In this document: piece by piece, positions 18,998 to 27,877 of the stretch | Layout: each line of letters begins with the position of its first letter | Position numbering within the stretch: the first letter of the stretch is position 1 | DNA from: JAMXLO01 sp963726125 | GTDB lineage: Bacteria; Pseudomonadota; Alphaproteobacteria; Acetobacterales; Acetobacteraceae | Direction: 5' to 3' | Assembly: GCA_963726125.1 (NCBI GenBank) | Contig: CAVSBG010000009.1 | Span: forward strand, 248,001-312,000 | DNA length: 64,000 nucleotides | Program-made: the position numbers and the translations under genes | Notes under the pieces: model-generated | Database searches by the model: none | What the model saw: the letters and a program-made list of their open reading frames with translations, nothing else | What the model was told of the DNA's origin: nothing

Positions 18998-21696
18998 TGT
19001 CCGAACCCACCGATCCGGAACGCCAACGCCTGCGTGCGATGCGCAGCGCGACAGAAGACTGGCGAGGCTGGGGGCCCTACGTCAGCGAACGCCAATGGGG
19101 CACGGTGCGGGAGGATTACAGCGCCGGTGGCAACGCCTGGGACCATTTCACCCACGACCATGCGCGCAGCCGCGCCTATCGCTGGGGCGAGGATGGCATT
19201 GCCGGCTTCTGCGATGATCGGCAGCTGCTTTGTCTCTCGCTGGCCCTGTGGAATGGCAAGGATCCGATCCTGAAGGAGCGCCTGTTCGGTCTCACCAACC
19301 AACAAGGCAACCATGGCGAGGACGTCAAGGAACTCTATTACTATGTCGACGCAGTGCCGAGCCACGCCTATGGCCGGATGATCTACAAGCTGACGCAGGC
19401 CGCATATCCCTACCAATGGCTGATCGACGAGAATGCGCGCCGCAAAGGCACGCCAGCGCGCGAATTCGAACTGATCGACACCGGCCTGTTCGATCAGGAC
19501 CGTTACTTCGACGTGGAGGTGGAATACGCCAAGGCGTCCCCGACTGATATCCTGATGTGCATCACCGTGCACAATCGCGGCCCGGACACCGCACCGATCC
19601 ATATCCTGCCGCAAGCCTGGTTTCGCAATGTCTGGAGTTGGTCCAGCGATGTCGCGCGCCCTGACATGAGCGAGCAGCGGCCGGGCGAGGTTGTTGGCGA
19701 GCACACCCAGCTCGGTCGCTTCGCGTTAAGCTTCGAGACCCCAGATCGGCTGGCCTTCTGTGACAACGATACGAACTTCGACAAGGTCTTCGGCGCCGCC
19801 GGATCGCCAGGCTACTGGAAGGATGCGGTAAATGACCTGATCGTGGATGGCCGACTGGACGCGGTTAATCCCGAGGGCCGCGGCACCAAAGTGGCCGGTG
19901 TGCATTATCGGACGGTGCCGGCTGGTGAGAGCGTCGTAGTGCGCGTGCGGTTGTGCGTCGGCATCGACCAGACGCCAGGTTTCGCGGACTTCGATGCATT
20001 GGTGGCGCAGCGCCGGCAGGAAGCTGATGCCTTCTACGCCGTGCTGCAGGCCGGGATCGCGGACGCCGACATGCGCCTGGTGCAGCGGCAGGCCTTTGCC
20101 GGCATGCTGTGGAGCAAGCAGTTCTACTATTTCGACGTGGCGCAATGGCTGGATGGTGACCAACGGCAACCGCCGCCGCCCGATGGACACAGGCTTGGCC
20201 GCAACAATGCGTGGCGTCATCTCAACTCTGCCGACATCATCTCCATGCCGGACAAATGGGAGTACCCCTGGTTCGCAGCGTGGGACCTCGCGTTCCACTG
20301 CGTCAGTCTGTCGCGCATCGACCCGGAATTCGCCAAGGCGCAGTTGTTGCTGCTGTGTCAGGTCTGGCTGATGCATCCGAACGGCCAGCTTCCCGCCTAT
20401 GAGTGGGCGTTCGGCGACGTCAATCCGCCGGTCCACGCATGGGCGGCATTCCACATCTATGAGAACGATCGGGACTTGAACGGTGGTGTCGGCGACATCG
20501 ATTTCCTGGAACGGGTTTTCCAGAAGCTGTTGCTGAACTTCACCTGGTGGGTGAACCGCAAGGACACGCAGGGACTGAACATCTTCGAGGGTGGGTTCCT
20601 GGGGCTGGACAACATCGGCCTGTTCGACCGCTCCGCTCCGTTGCCCACCGGGGGTCACATCCAGCAGTCCGATGGAACTGCCTGGATGGCGATGTTCTGC
20701 CTGAACATGCTGCATCTCGCGCTGGAGCTTGGCCAGCATGACCGCGTCTACGACGATATGGCAACGAAGTACTTCGAGCATTTCCTCTACATTGCCCGCG
20801 CCATGGCCGGTCGGGCCGGCGAAGGGACCGGCCTTTGGGACGACGACGACAACTTCTACTACGATCAGCTCTGCATGCCTGACGGCTCGAAGTTCCCGAT
20901 GCGAACGCGTTCGATAGTCGGATTGATCCCACTCTTCGCGGTCGCCACGGTCGATGGAGCGACGCTGGACAAGCTGCCGGGCCTGCTTGAGCGGATGCGT
21001 TATTTCGGCGAGGAGCGCAGTGACCTCGCGACACTGATCTCTCGCTGGAACGATCCTGGGGCCGGCGGCAATCGTCTGCTCGCGCTCGCGCGTGTGTTCC
21101 GCATGTCAAAGCTGCTGGAACGGATGCTCGATGAAAATGAGTTCCTGTCTCCGCATGGCGTGCGCGCACTGTCACGCTACTATCTGGATCACCCCTACGA
21201 CTTCGAGTGGGATGGCGCGCATTACGGCGTGAAGTATCTCCCCGCCGAGTCGGATTCCGGGTTGTTCGGCGGCAATTCCAACTGGCGCGGTCCGGTCTGG
21301 ATGCCGGTGAATTTCCTGCTGGTGGAAAGCCTGCGGCGTTTCCACGCCTATTACGGCACTGAGTTCACCGTGGAATGCCCGGTTGGTTCTGGCCAGCAAC
21401 TGACGTTGGATCAAGTTGCCGACAATCTTTGCCGGCGATTGATCGGGCTGTTCCTACGCAATGAAGACGGGCGTCGACCGGTGTTCGGCGACTATGAGAA
21501 ATTCCAGTCGGATCCGCACTTCCGGGACCTCATCCTGTTTCACGAATACTTCGATGGTGAGACGGGACGCGGGGTGGGCGCTTCCCACCAGACTGGCTGG
21601 ACCGGGCTTGTCGCGAACCTGATCGCCCAGTTGGCGGCCAGCCCCGGCAACGCGCGCCAGACGAATGCCGCCCGCGCCGCAAGCGACGCCGCGTAG
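18997..21696 (+). CDS. GH63/MGH1-like glucosidase
   Basis: An 899-residue cytoplasmic glycosidase-like protein without signal peptide. Its motifs match the MGH1-like/GH63 group. The N-terminal part holds ERQWGTVREDYSAGGNAWD and GFCDDRQLLCLSLALWNG. The (alpha/alpha)6 barrel holds MPDKWEYPWFAAWDLAFHC, DGTAWMAMFCLNMLHLALEL and SNWRGPVWMPVNFLLVESL, which contain the conserved aromatic and acidic residues. Relatives hydrolyse alpha-glucosides or glucosyl/mannosylglycerate. Translational coupling to the debranching enzyme suggests they act on the same intracellular glucan or compatible solute. Length and motifs are complete. Confidence 0.88.
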   Translation: MSEPTDPERQRLRAMRSATEDWRGWGPYVSERQWGTVREDYSAGGNAWDHFTHDHARSRAYRWGEDGIAGFCDDRQLLCLSLALWNGKDPILKERLFGLTNQQGNHGEDVKELYYYVDAVPSHAYGRMIYKLTQAAYPYQWLIDENARRKGTPAREFELIDTGLFDQDRYFDVEVEYAKASPTDILMCITVHNRGPDTAPIHILPQAWFRNVWSWSSDVARPDMSEQRPGEVVGEHTQLGRFALSFETPDRLAFCDNDTNFDKVFGAAGSPGYWKDAVNDLIVDGRLDAVNPEGRGTKVAGVHYRTVPAGESVVVRVRLCVGIDQTPGFADFDALVAQRRQEADAFYAVLQAGIADADMRLVQRQAFAGMLWSKQFYYFDVAQWLDGDQRQPPPPDGHRLGRNNAWRHLNSADIISMPDKWEYPWFAAWDLAFHCVSLSRIDPEFAKAQLLLLCQVWLMHPNGQLPAYEWAFGDVNPPVHAWAAFHIYENDRDLNGGVGDIDFLERVFQKLLLNFTWWVNRKDTQGLNIFEGGFLGLDNIGLFDRSAPLPTGGHIQQSDGTAWMAMFCLNMLHLALELGQHDRVYDDMATKYFEHFLYIARAMAGRAGEGTGLWDDDDNFYYDQLCMPDGSKFPMRTRSIVGLIPLFAVATVDGATLDKLPGLLERMRYFGEERSDLATLISRWNDPGAGGNRLLALARVFRMSKLLERMLDENEFLSPHGVRALSRYYLDHPYDFEWDGAHYGVKYLPAESDSGLFGGNSNWRGPVWMPVNFLLVESLRRFHAYYGTEFTVECPVGSGQQLTLDQVADNLCRRLIGLFLRNEDGRRPVFGDYEKFQSDPHFRDLILFHEYFDGETGRGVGASHQTGWTGLVANLIAQLAASPGNARQTNAARAASDAA

Positions 21697-21714
21697 GCCA
21701 ATCGCCGTCATGCC

Positions 21715-21781
21715 GACGAAGGTTGGCATCCACGTCTCTGCTGATAGCAACAACAGAAGGCGTGGATGGCGGGCCTTCGTC
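21715..21781. repeat. Imperfect palindromic intergenic repeat
   Basis: GACGAAGGTTGGCATCCACG (21715-21734) is mirrored by CGTGGATGGCGGGCCTTCGT (21761-21780, plus one C), giving an imperfect 20-bp stem around a 26-base loop. It fills the gap between the glucosidase stop and the convergent dehydrogenase, so it may act as a bidirectional terminator. Similar GACGAAGG...CATCCACG elements are common between alphaproteobacterial genes, from general knowledge. Confidence 0.6.
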
Positions 21782-21810
21782 CAACCACCCGCAGGTCGTT
21801 CTTTCGCCGC

Positions 21811-22593
21811 TCAGAACATCGGGCCGCGATTAGCCGCGCCGCCGTCGATGGTGATGATCGTGCCGCTGGTATAGGCGGATTTGTCGGAGGCCAGGAAGGC
21901 CACCATCCAGCCGATCTCCTCGGGGTTGCCGGCGCGCGCAAACGGCAGCGGCTTCATCAGATCCTGCCACCGGTCTGCATTGCCAAGTTGATCCTGCGCG
22001 CGTTTCTTCATCATCGTAACGAGACGATCGGTGGCGATCGCGCCGGGGTTGATGCCGACGACGCGCAGATTGTCAGACGACGCAGCGCCGCCGAGCGCCT
22101 TGGTGAAGGCCATCAGGCCGGCGTTGCCGGTTGAACCTGCGATGTAGCCGACATCCATCCGCTCGCCGGCCATGCCGAGGACGTTGATGATCACGCCGTG
22201 TCCGCGCTGCTTCATCAGCGCATAGAAGCGGCGGCACATGTTGATGTAGCCGTAGACCTTCAAATCCCACGCCTGGCGCCAGCGCAGTTCATCGATTTCC
22301 TGCAGCGTGCCGCCGGGAATGGCGCCGGCATTGTTCACCAGGATGTCGATGTCGGGATGCAGTTCCGCCAGCCGATCAATGTTGCGGCTGTCGGACAGGT
22401 CGAACGCATGGACCTCGACACCCACATTCCAGCGCGCCGCAATGCTCTCGCGCGCCGCATCCAGGTCGGCCTGGGTGCGCGACACCAGGATGACGTTCAC
22501 GCCTTCCTCGGCCAGCGCCTCGGCCGAGGCACGCCCGATGCCTTTCGATGCGCCAGTGATCAGCGCCGTCCTGCCACGCAGGTTCAGGTCCAT
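21811..22593 (-). CDS. Short-chain dehydrogenase-like protein with atypical active site
   Basis: A 260-residue SDR-fold protein with a normal cofactor loop TGASKGIG (residues 13-20) and NNAG (87-90). The catalytic region reads INVLGMAGERMDVGYIAGST. Taking Tyr150 as the catalytic tyrosine, the position of the essential lysine is Ser154, and the usual serine 13 residues before the tyrosine is Asn137. The canonical S-Y-K triad is therefore missing, though the sequence looks conserved rather than decayed and ends with the usual TSGTIITIDGGAANRG. It lies 20 bp upstream of the liv-type transporter genes and could belong to their operon. Confidence 0.82.
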   Translation of the reverse strand: MDLNLRGRTALITGASKGIGRASAEALAEEGVNVILVSRTQADLDAARESIAARWNVGVEVHAFDLSDSRNIDRLAELHPDIDILVNNAGAIPGGTLQEIDELRWRQAWDLKVYGYINMCRRFYALMKQRGHGVIINVLGMAGERMDVGYIAGSTGNAGLMAFTKALGGAASSDNLRVVGINPGAIATDRLVTMMKKRAQDQLGNADRWQDLMKPLPFARAGNPEEIGWMVAFLASDKSAYTSGTIITIDGGAANRGPMF

Positions 22594-22612
22594 GGTGTTG
22601 CCTCTCCTGTCC

Positions 22613-23308
22613 TCAAACCGTCAGGTACCGACTGCGGATTTCCGCTTCCTCCGCGCGAAACCGTTCGGGCGACGCGCTGTAGACCATGCGGCCCTTCACC
22701 ATGATATGCAGCTCGTCCGCCACTACTTCCGCCAGACGCATGTTCTGCTCGATCAGCAATACTGTGACACCTTCGCCTGGCAATCGTCGTATCACGTCAG
22801 CGAGCTCACGCACCACCAACGGTGCAAGACCTTGGCTAGGTTCGTCCAGCAGCATCACCTTCGGATCGCTCACCAATGCACGTGCGATGGCCAGCATCTG
22901 TTGCTCGCCACCGGACAGGTAGCCGCCGCGGCTCGACGACCGCTCACGCAACGGCGGGAACAGTTCCATCAATCGCGCCAGTGGCCATGATCGCGACGGC
23001 TTGCGCTCGGCCACGCGGATGTTCTCGACCACAGTCAGGTCGGGAAAGATCAACCGGCCCTCCGGCACGTATGCGACACCGGCACGTGCGACGCGATGCG
23101 GTGGCCAACCGGTGATGTCCATGCCGTCGAGCAACACCTGTCCTCCGCTCGGCGCCACCAGGCCCATCACCGTGCGCAATGTCGTCGTCTTGCCGACACC
23201 ATTGCGCCCAAGCACGGAACAGATCCGCCCGGCCGGTACCTCGAGATCGATACCTTGCAGCACGTGGCTGGTGCCGTAATGCGTGTTGAGGCCGCCAAGC
23301 GTCAGCAT
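22613..23308 (-). CDS. livF: Branched-chain amino-acid type ABC transporter ATP-binding protein LivF
   Basis: A 231-residue ATPase with Walker A GRNGVGKTT, signature LSGGEQQMLAIARALVSDP and Walker B VMLLDEPSQGLAP, matching LivF. It pairs with LivG to drive a hydrophobic-amino-acid (HAAT) family importer. Its ATG overlaps the stop codon of livG (TGATG). The gene order livH-livM-livG-livF is canonical. Substrates of such paralogous systems range from Leu/Ile/Val to urea, amides and aromatic acids, so the name indicates family rather than proven specificity. Confidence 0.92.
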   Translation of the reverse strand: MLTLGGLNTHYGTSHVLQGIDLEVPAGRICSVLGRNGVGKTTTLRTVMGLVAPSGGQVLLDGMDITGWPPHRVARAGVAYVPEGRLIFPDLTVVENIRVAERKPSRSWPLARLMELFPPLRERSSSRGGYLSGGEQQMLAIARALVSDPKVMLLDEPSQGLAPLVVRELADVIRRLPGEGVTVLLIEQNMRLAEVVADELHIMVKGRMVYSASPERFRAEEAEIRSRYLTV

Positions 23309-24057
23309 CAGGCAAAGCCGCCAAGATAAGCCCGCTGCACGTCGTCGTTCGACTTCACCTGGTCGGGCGTGCCATCGGCGATCACCGCTCCTCGATGCAA
23401 CACGGTGATCATGTGGGCCAGGCGGAACACCACCTCCATATCGTGCTCAACCAGCAGCACAGTCATGGCGCCATCCGCGAGCAGGCCGGCAAGTGTTGCC
23501 ACGGCCTGCTCGGTTTCCTCCACCGACAGTCCCTGCGTAGGCTCATCGAGCAGCAATAGACGCGGCTGTTGCGCGAGCGCCATCGCGACCTCCAGCAGTC
23601 GCTGATCGCCATGCGACAACAAACCAGCAGGTCGATGCGCGACGTGCGTCAGACCGAGACGTTCCAAAGCAGCATCGGCACGCGTCTCGGCATCGGCGAA
23701 CACAGACGCGCCGCCATATGGTTGCCAGCGTCGTGCATGCCGCGCCTGCGCCGACAGGCGGGCATTCTCGCGCGCGGTCATCTGTGGGAACAGCGCAGTG
23801 ATCTGGAACGTGCGCGAGATGCCACGCTGACAAACCTCGTCGGCAGGCAGGCCAGTCAGCGTCTCGTCGGAAAAGCGGACCGTGCCGGATGTCGGTTTGA
23901 TAACGCCGGTGATCAGGTTGAACAGCGTGGACTTGCCGGCGCCGTTGGGGCCGATCACCGCGCGCACCTCGCCGGCGGCAACGCGCATCGTCACACCATC
24001 GACGGCGACGATACCGCCGAAGCGACGGGTCAACCCGTCGAACTCAAGAAGCGCCAT
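23308..24057 (-). CDS. livG: Branched-chain amino-acid type ABC transporter ATP-binding protein LivG
   Basis: A 249-residue ATPase with Walker A GPNGAGKSTLFNLITG, a variant signature LLSHGDQRLLEVAMALAQQP and Walker B LLLLDEPTQGLSVEE. The LSHGDQ form of the signature and the extra loop are typical of LivG. The ATG at 24057 (MALLEFDGLTRRFGG) is chosen; longer readings overlap livM. This start overlaps the end of livM by 28 bp, consistent with tight coupling. It forms the ATPase heterodimer with LivF. Confidence 0.92.
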   Translation of the reverse strand: MALLEFDGLTRRFGGIVAVDGVTMRVAAGEVRAVIGPNGAGKSTLFNLITGVIKPTSGTVRFSDETLTGLPADEVCQRGISRTFQITALFPQMTARENARLSAQARHARRWQPYGGASVFADAETRADAALERLGLTHVAHRPAGLLSHGDQRLLEVAMALAQQPRLLLLDEPTQGLSVEETEQAVATLAGLLADGAMTVLLVEHDMEVVFRLAHMITVLHRGAVIADGTPDQVKSNDDVQRAYLGGFA

Positions 24058-25007
24058 CGGCGGCCTTTCGCTTCGGGGCTCGCGCCGTTCCAGGCCCGTG
24101 TTGCCAGTCCCCAGATGCCCTGCGGTGCGAACAGCACGAACGCAATGAAGATCGCGCCGAAGAACAGTGCCCAGGAGTCGGTCCAGGAACTCAGGAAGTT
24201 CGACACCAGCATGAAGAAGGCCGCACCAATGATCGGACCGATCAGCGTGCCGGCACCGCCGACGATGACCATGATCAGCGCTTGGCCGGAGAACAGCCAG
24301 AACAGCAGCTCGGTGTTGGTGAAGCCGGCGAACGGCGCGTAGAGCGCACCGGAGAGGCCGCCGAGCGCGAAGGAGATCGCCACCACCGCGATCTTGTAGC
24401 CGCGCGTGTTGTAGCCGAGCGATTGCGTCTTCGCCTCGTTCTCGCGGATGCCGCGGAGAACCGCGCCGAATGGTGACTGTACCAGCGAGCGGCAGAAGAT
24501 GAACGCGCCGATCAGGCAGCCGAGCACCAGATAGTAGAAGCCGGCACGGCCGCTGAAGAATGTCAGGCCGAATGGGCCGGGACTGCGCGGGATGCCAGCG
24601 AGTCCATCGGATGCGCCCGTCACGGAGGTCCACTTGAACGCGATCGCGTAGAGCAGTTGCGCGAAGGCCAGTGTCAGCATGGAGAATGATACACCGGATG
24701 CCAACGTGCAGACCCATGCGACGCCGATCGCAACGATGCCGCTGAACAGGGCTGCGAGCAATACAACGAACACCAGCGGGATCGACGTGTGCAGCAGCAG
24801 ATTGCCGGCGGCGTACGCTCCCAGGCCGTAGGCGGCGGCGTGGCCGAAGGAGAGCAGCCGTGTGTAGCCCACCATCAGGTCAAGGCTCATGGCGAACAGG
24901 CCGAGGATCAGCGCCTCGGTCAGCAGCGTCATCGCGTAGGGCGGCAGGCCGGCGGGGGCGAGCGCCAGGATGCAAGCCGCAACGATGAGAGCAGGCCAGC
25001 CGTTCAT
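24030..25007 (-). CDS. livM: Branched-chain amino-acid type ABC transporter permease LivM
   Basis: A 325-residue membrane protein with 8-10 hydrophobic segments and the LivM signatures SLDLMVGYTRLLSFGHAAAY and RGIRENEAKTQSLGYNTRGY (the loop that contacts the ATPases). ATG at 25007 overlaps the livH stop (TGATG); a GTG one codon upstream is also possible. It forms the transmembrane pore with LivH. Confidence 0.92.
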   Translation of the reverse strand: MNGWPALIVAACILALAPAGLPPYAMTLLTEALILGLFAMSLDLMVGYTRLLSFGHAAAYGLGAYAAGNLLLHTSIPLVFVVLLAALFSGIVAIGVAWVCTLASGVSFSMLTLAFAQLLYAIAFKWTSVTGASDGLAGIPRSPGPFGLTFFSGRAGFYYLVLGCLIGAFIFCRSLVQSPFGAVLRGIRENEAKTQSLGYNTRGYKIAVVAISFALGGLSGALYAPFAGFTNTELLFWLFSGQALIMVIVGGAGTLIGPIIGAAFFMLVSNFLSSWTDSWALFFGAIFIAFVLFAPQGIWGLATRAWNGASPEAKGRRWRFLSSTG

Positions 25008-25876
25008 CACGCTTCCTTGCCAAGCAGGCCGCCTGGACGGATCACCAGCACCGTCAGCATGACCAGGTACATCAGCGCCATCGCCAGATCGGGGAAGTAG
25101 TAGGTGCCGAACACCTGCACGAACGCCACCAGCAGCGCGCCGATGAGCGAACCAGCGAAACTGCCCATGCCGCCGATGATGACAATGACGAACGTGTCGA
25201 TCACTGCATTGGGTGCCATGCCGAGCGACGCGGTGACCAGTGGCGCGGCGAACACACCGCCGATGCCTGCGAGGCCGCAGCCGATGCCGAACACCGCCGA
25301 GCGTACCAGGCGCACGTCGGTGCCGAGTGCATGCACCATCTCGGCGTTCTGAGATGTCGCGCGAATGAGCAGGCCGAGCCGCGTGCGTTCCAGGAATTGC
25401 CAGATCGCGATGGCGACGACGATGCCCGCGCCGGCGAGGAACAGGCGGTAGATCGGGAACGGTTCGTCGAGAATGAAGATGATGCCGGAGAGGGATTTGG
25501 GGACTGGTACCTCCAGCGCGGCGACGCCCCAGAGCAGGCGGATCGCCTCGCCCATGATCAAAGTCAGGCCGAAGGTCACCATCAGGAACGCACTGTGGTC
25601 ACGTTTGTATAGGCTACGGAGAATGCCCATCTCAAACGCAGCACCGAAGGCTCCCACCAGAAGGGGGGCGGCGATCAGGGCGGCCCAGAAGCTGCCAGTG
25701 ATCGCGACGGCGGAGTAGCCGACATAGGCGCCGAGCATGAAGAACGCGCCGTGGGCGAAGTTCACGATGCGCATGATGCCGAAGATCAACGTCAGGCCGA
25801 CGCCCAGGAAGAACAGCAGCGCCGCCTGGGAGAGGGCGTTCAGGCATTGGGTGATCAGGAAGCCGAGGAAATTCAT
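25007..25876 (-). CDS. livH: Branched-chain amino-acid type ABC transporter permease LivH
   Basis: A 289-residue permease with MNFLGFLITQCLNALSQAAL at the N-terminus, GLTLIFGIMRIVNFAHGAFF (the LivH signature) and IRATSQNAEMVHALG near residue 190, the coupling loop. The ATG at 25876 is chosen because the upstream in-frame extension is encoded by the C/G-tract repeat and is not protein-like. It partners LivM and is fed by the binding protein encoded upstream at 26022-27224. Confidence 0.92.
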   Translation of the reverse strand: MNFLGFLITQCLNALSQAALLFFLGVGLTLIFGIMRIVNFAHGAFFMLGAYVGYSAVAITGSFWAALIAAPLLVGAFGAAFEMGILRSLYKRDHSAFLMVTFGLTLIMGEAIRLLWGVAALEVPVPKSLSGIIFILDEPFPIYRLFLAGAGIVVAIAIWQFLERTRLGLLIRATSQNAEMVHALGTDVRLVRSAVFGIGCGLAGIGGVFAAPLVTASLGMAPNAVIDTFVIVIIGGMGSFAGSLIGALLVAFVQVFGTYYFPDLAMALMYLVMLTVLVIRPGGLLGKEA

Positions 25877-25902
25877 CAGCGCGACGTGGGAATACGAAAC
25901 AG

Positions 25903-26000
25903 CCTCCCCCTCCCCTTGCGGGAGGGGGGAGGGGGGAGGGGGCCACGCCAGCTCCCAAAATCCCCTCCCCCGAACCCCCTCCCGCAAGGGGAGGGGGAGG
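25903..26000. repeat. C/G-tract inverted repeat inside the liv operon
   Basis: CCTCCCCCTCCCCTTGCGGG continues to 25928 and is repeated exactly in inverse orientation at 25975-26000: a perfect 26-bp inverted repeat with a 46-base spacer. It lies between the binding-protein and livH genes. Each arm is itself a copy of a dispersed element also seen at 38744, 47443, 48632 and 57351. The hairpin in mRNA could attenuate livH or stabilise the upstream binding-protein message. Confidence 0.8.
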
Positions 26001-26021
26001 ACTTGCGGCCCAGTTCCACCC

Positions 26022-27224
26022 TCACTCCTCGAACGTCATCTGGCGGCAGGCCGGGGTGATGTCGTCACCCGACAACGTCGCGATGATCTGCGGTATCGGC
26101 GTCTTGTAGCCATCCACCTTGCCGACCTTCACGATGTAGCCACCCTGCACGGTCTGGTGATCGCAGGCGCGCATCGCGACGTGGCCCTTGATCGAGTTGA
26201 TCGCGGCGGTCTCCAACGCCGGACGCAGCTTGTCGGCTTCGATGGCCTGCGCCTTCTCGATGCCGGCTTGCAGCATCTGGCACGCCTGATACTGCTCACC
26301 CTCGAACACGTCGGGTTCGGTGCCGTAGTCCTTCTTCCATGCCTCGACGAACGCCTTGTTCGCCGGCGTATCGATGGTGAACACGTAGCGCGTCGAACCC
26401 GCCAGCCCAAGCGAAGCATCGCCCACAGCGTGGATGCTGTTCAGGTCCACGATGGACGTGATCAACTGCACCTTGTCGCCAAGCCGGTACTCATGCGCCT
26501 GTGACAGGAACGCGGCGTTGTCGTCACCCTGCAATACCAGGAAGCAAGCATCCGCCCCCGACTGGCGGATCTTCGTAATGTAGGTCGAGAAATCCTTCGT
26601 CCCGATCGGCGAATAGACGGTTCCCACCAGGTTCTTCTTTGCCTTCTTCACCTCATCCTCGAACACGCCGATGCTGTTGTGTCCCCACGCATAGTCCATG
26701 CCGAGCGCATAGAAGTTCTTGTAATCGGCCTTGCGCAGCCACAGCGAAATCGCCCGTGTCTCCATCGGTCCCGAGATGTTGGCGCGGAAGAAATTCGGCA
26801 CAAACGATGAACCGGTCAGCCGGCCGTCGCCGTTGTCGGACGACATGAAGATCGCGTTCCACTCGGCGAGCTTCGGTACCACCGCGAGCGCCTCGGACGA
26901 CAGCACCATGCCAAACAGCAGATGGCAGTCGTCGCGCTCCACCACGAGTTGCGCCTTGCGTACGCAGATGGCGGGGTCACCGGTGGTGTCTTCGATGTGC
27001 AACTCGATCTGGCGTCCCAGCAGGCCTCCCTTGGCGTTGACCTGTTTGGCCCAGAACTCGGCACCGTGCCGCATCTGCGCACCGATCTCGCCCGCCGGGC
27101 CTGTCAACGCGAGCGGCATGCCGATCTTGATCGGTGCCTCGCCGCGCACGTGGCGAAGCACCACAGGAGCGGCCACAGTGGCGAGACCGGCGCGCATGGC
27201 GGCGCGGCGCGTGAGAATTGTCAT
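26022..27224 (-). CDS. Branched-chain amino-acid type ABC transporter substrate-binding protein
   Basis: A 400-residue type I periplasmic binding protein (Leu/Ile/Val-binding family). The N-terminus MTILTRRAAMRAGLATVAAP is a signal peptide with a double arginine, possibly Tat. The mature start KIGMPLALTGPAGEIGAQMR is the classic HAAT ligand-binding opening, and LYVL-like strands such as CHLLFGMVLSSEALAV follow. Many copies of this family bind amides, urea or aromatic acids, so the ligand is not certain. It precedes livH by 145 bp containing the inverted repeat. Confidence 0.9.
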   Translation of the reverse strand: MTILTRRAAMRAGLATVAAPVVLRHVRGEAPIKIGMPLALTGPAGEIGAQMRHGAEFWAKQVNAKGGLLGRQIELHIEDTTGDPAICVRKAQLVVERDDCHLLFGMVLSSEALAVVPKLAEWNAIFMSSDNGDGRLTGSSFVPNFFRANISGPMETRAISLWLRKADYKNFYALGMDYAWGHNSIGVFEDEVKKAKKNLVGTVYSPIGTKDFSTYITKIRQSGADACFLVLQGDDNAAFLSQAHEYRLGDKVQLITSIVDLNSIHAVGDASLGLAGSTRYVFTIDTPANKAFVEAWKKDYGTEPDVFEGEQYQACQMLQAGIEKAQAIEADKLRPALETAAINSIKGHVAMRACDHQTVQGGYIVKVGKVDGYKTPIPQIIATLSGDDITPACRQMTFEE

Positions 27225-27254
27225 GTCGTTTCTCCTCCCTGGGCGGCGTGCCGC

Positions 27255-27764
27255 CTATTTCGTCAGTTCGACGGTCTTGAAGTCCGCCGGCACGATGATC
27301 TCCAGCACCTCGCAGTCGTCCGAGTAGTCGAGCACCGTGTGCTCGATGCCCGGAGGCTGAAGCCAGCAAGACCCGGCTTCCATGAACTGTTCACCGTGGC
27401 CCTCGAACTCGTTCTTCATCCAGCCCTTCAACACGTAGATCAGCTGTAGCTCGGTGTCGTGGTAATGGCGCTTGCGCACCTCATCGGTGCACGGGCCGAT
27501 CAGGCGGATGACGTGCGCCTGGCACAGCCCGCCGCTGGCCGCGGCCATGCCGAGATCGCGATAGCGCGCATAGGGGCGCAGACCATCGATCTTGAACTCG
27601 CCGTCGCGCGCATGGGCGACGGTGAAGCGCTGCGCTTGCTTGGCGGCAGCGGCGCGGGGCTTTGCTGGCGCAGCGCGAACGGCGCGGCGCTTGGCCGGCG
27701 TCTTGGCACGAGCGGTCATGCGGCCCGCGGATTTCGACTTCGATTTGGCGGCGGCCTTGGCCAT
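27255..27764 (-). CDS. Cupin-domain protein with lysine/alanine-rich N-terminal tail
   Basis: A 169-residue protein. Residues 1-45 are almost only Lys, Ala, Arg and Ser (MAKAAAKSKSKSAGRMTARA and KTPAKRRAVRAAPAKPRAAA), resembling a histone H1 or HU-extension tail. Residues 60-165 form a single cupin barrel with KRHYHDTELQLIYVLKGWMK (two metal-type histidines and a glutamate) and CWLQPPGIEHTVLDYS. ATG at 27764 follows GGGAGGGG at ideal distance. It is 30 bp upstream of the liv binding-protein gene and probably its operon leader; it may sense a metabolite or modify a small molecule. Confidence 0.8.
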   Translation of the reverse strand: MAKAAAKSKSKSAGRMTARAKTPAKRRAVRAAPAKPRAAAAKQAQRFTVAHARDGEFKIDGLRPYARYRDLGMAAASGGLCQAHVIRLIGPCTDEVRKRHYHDTELQLIYVLKGWMKNEFEGHGEQFMEAGSCWLQPPGIEHTVLDYSDDCEVLEIIVPADFKTVELTK

Positions 27765-27815
27765 GTTTCCCCTCCCTGCCTTGTGGCGGTTGTCCATGCA
27801 GTATCAAACTGCCGA

Positions 27816-27829
27816 TTGAGCTGGGTCAA
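27816..27829. promoter_or_regulatory. FNR/FixK-type box upstream of the CBS-BON gene
   Basis: TTGAGCTGGGTCAA matches TTGA-N6-TCAA, the half-site pair recognised by FNR/FixK/Dnr regulators. It lies 48 bp before the CBS-BON ATG and 51 bp from the divergent cupin ATG. It shares its GGTCAATGC right edge with the second box at 28994. Function is inferred from the match and placement. Confidence 0.55.
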
Positions 27830-27877
27830 TGCGCACCCGGTGGTCCCGGTCCAAGGCCGACAGTCAGGAGTAGAGCG

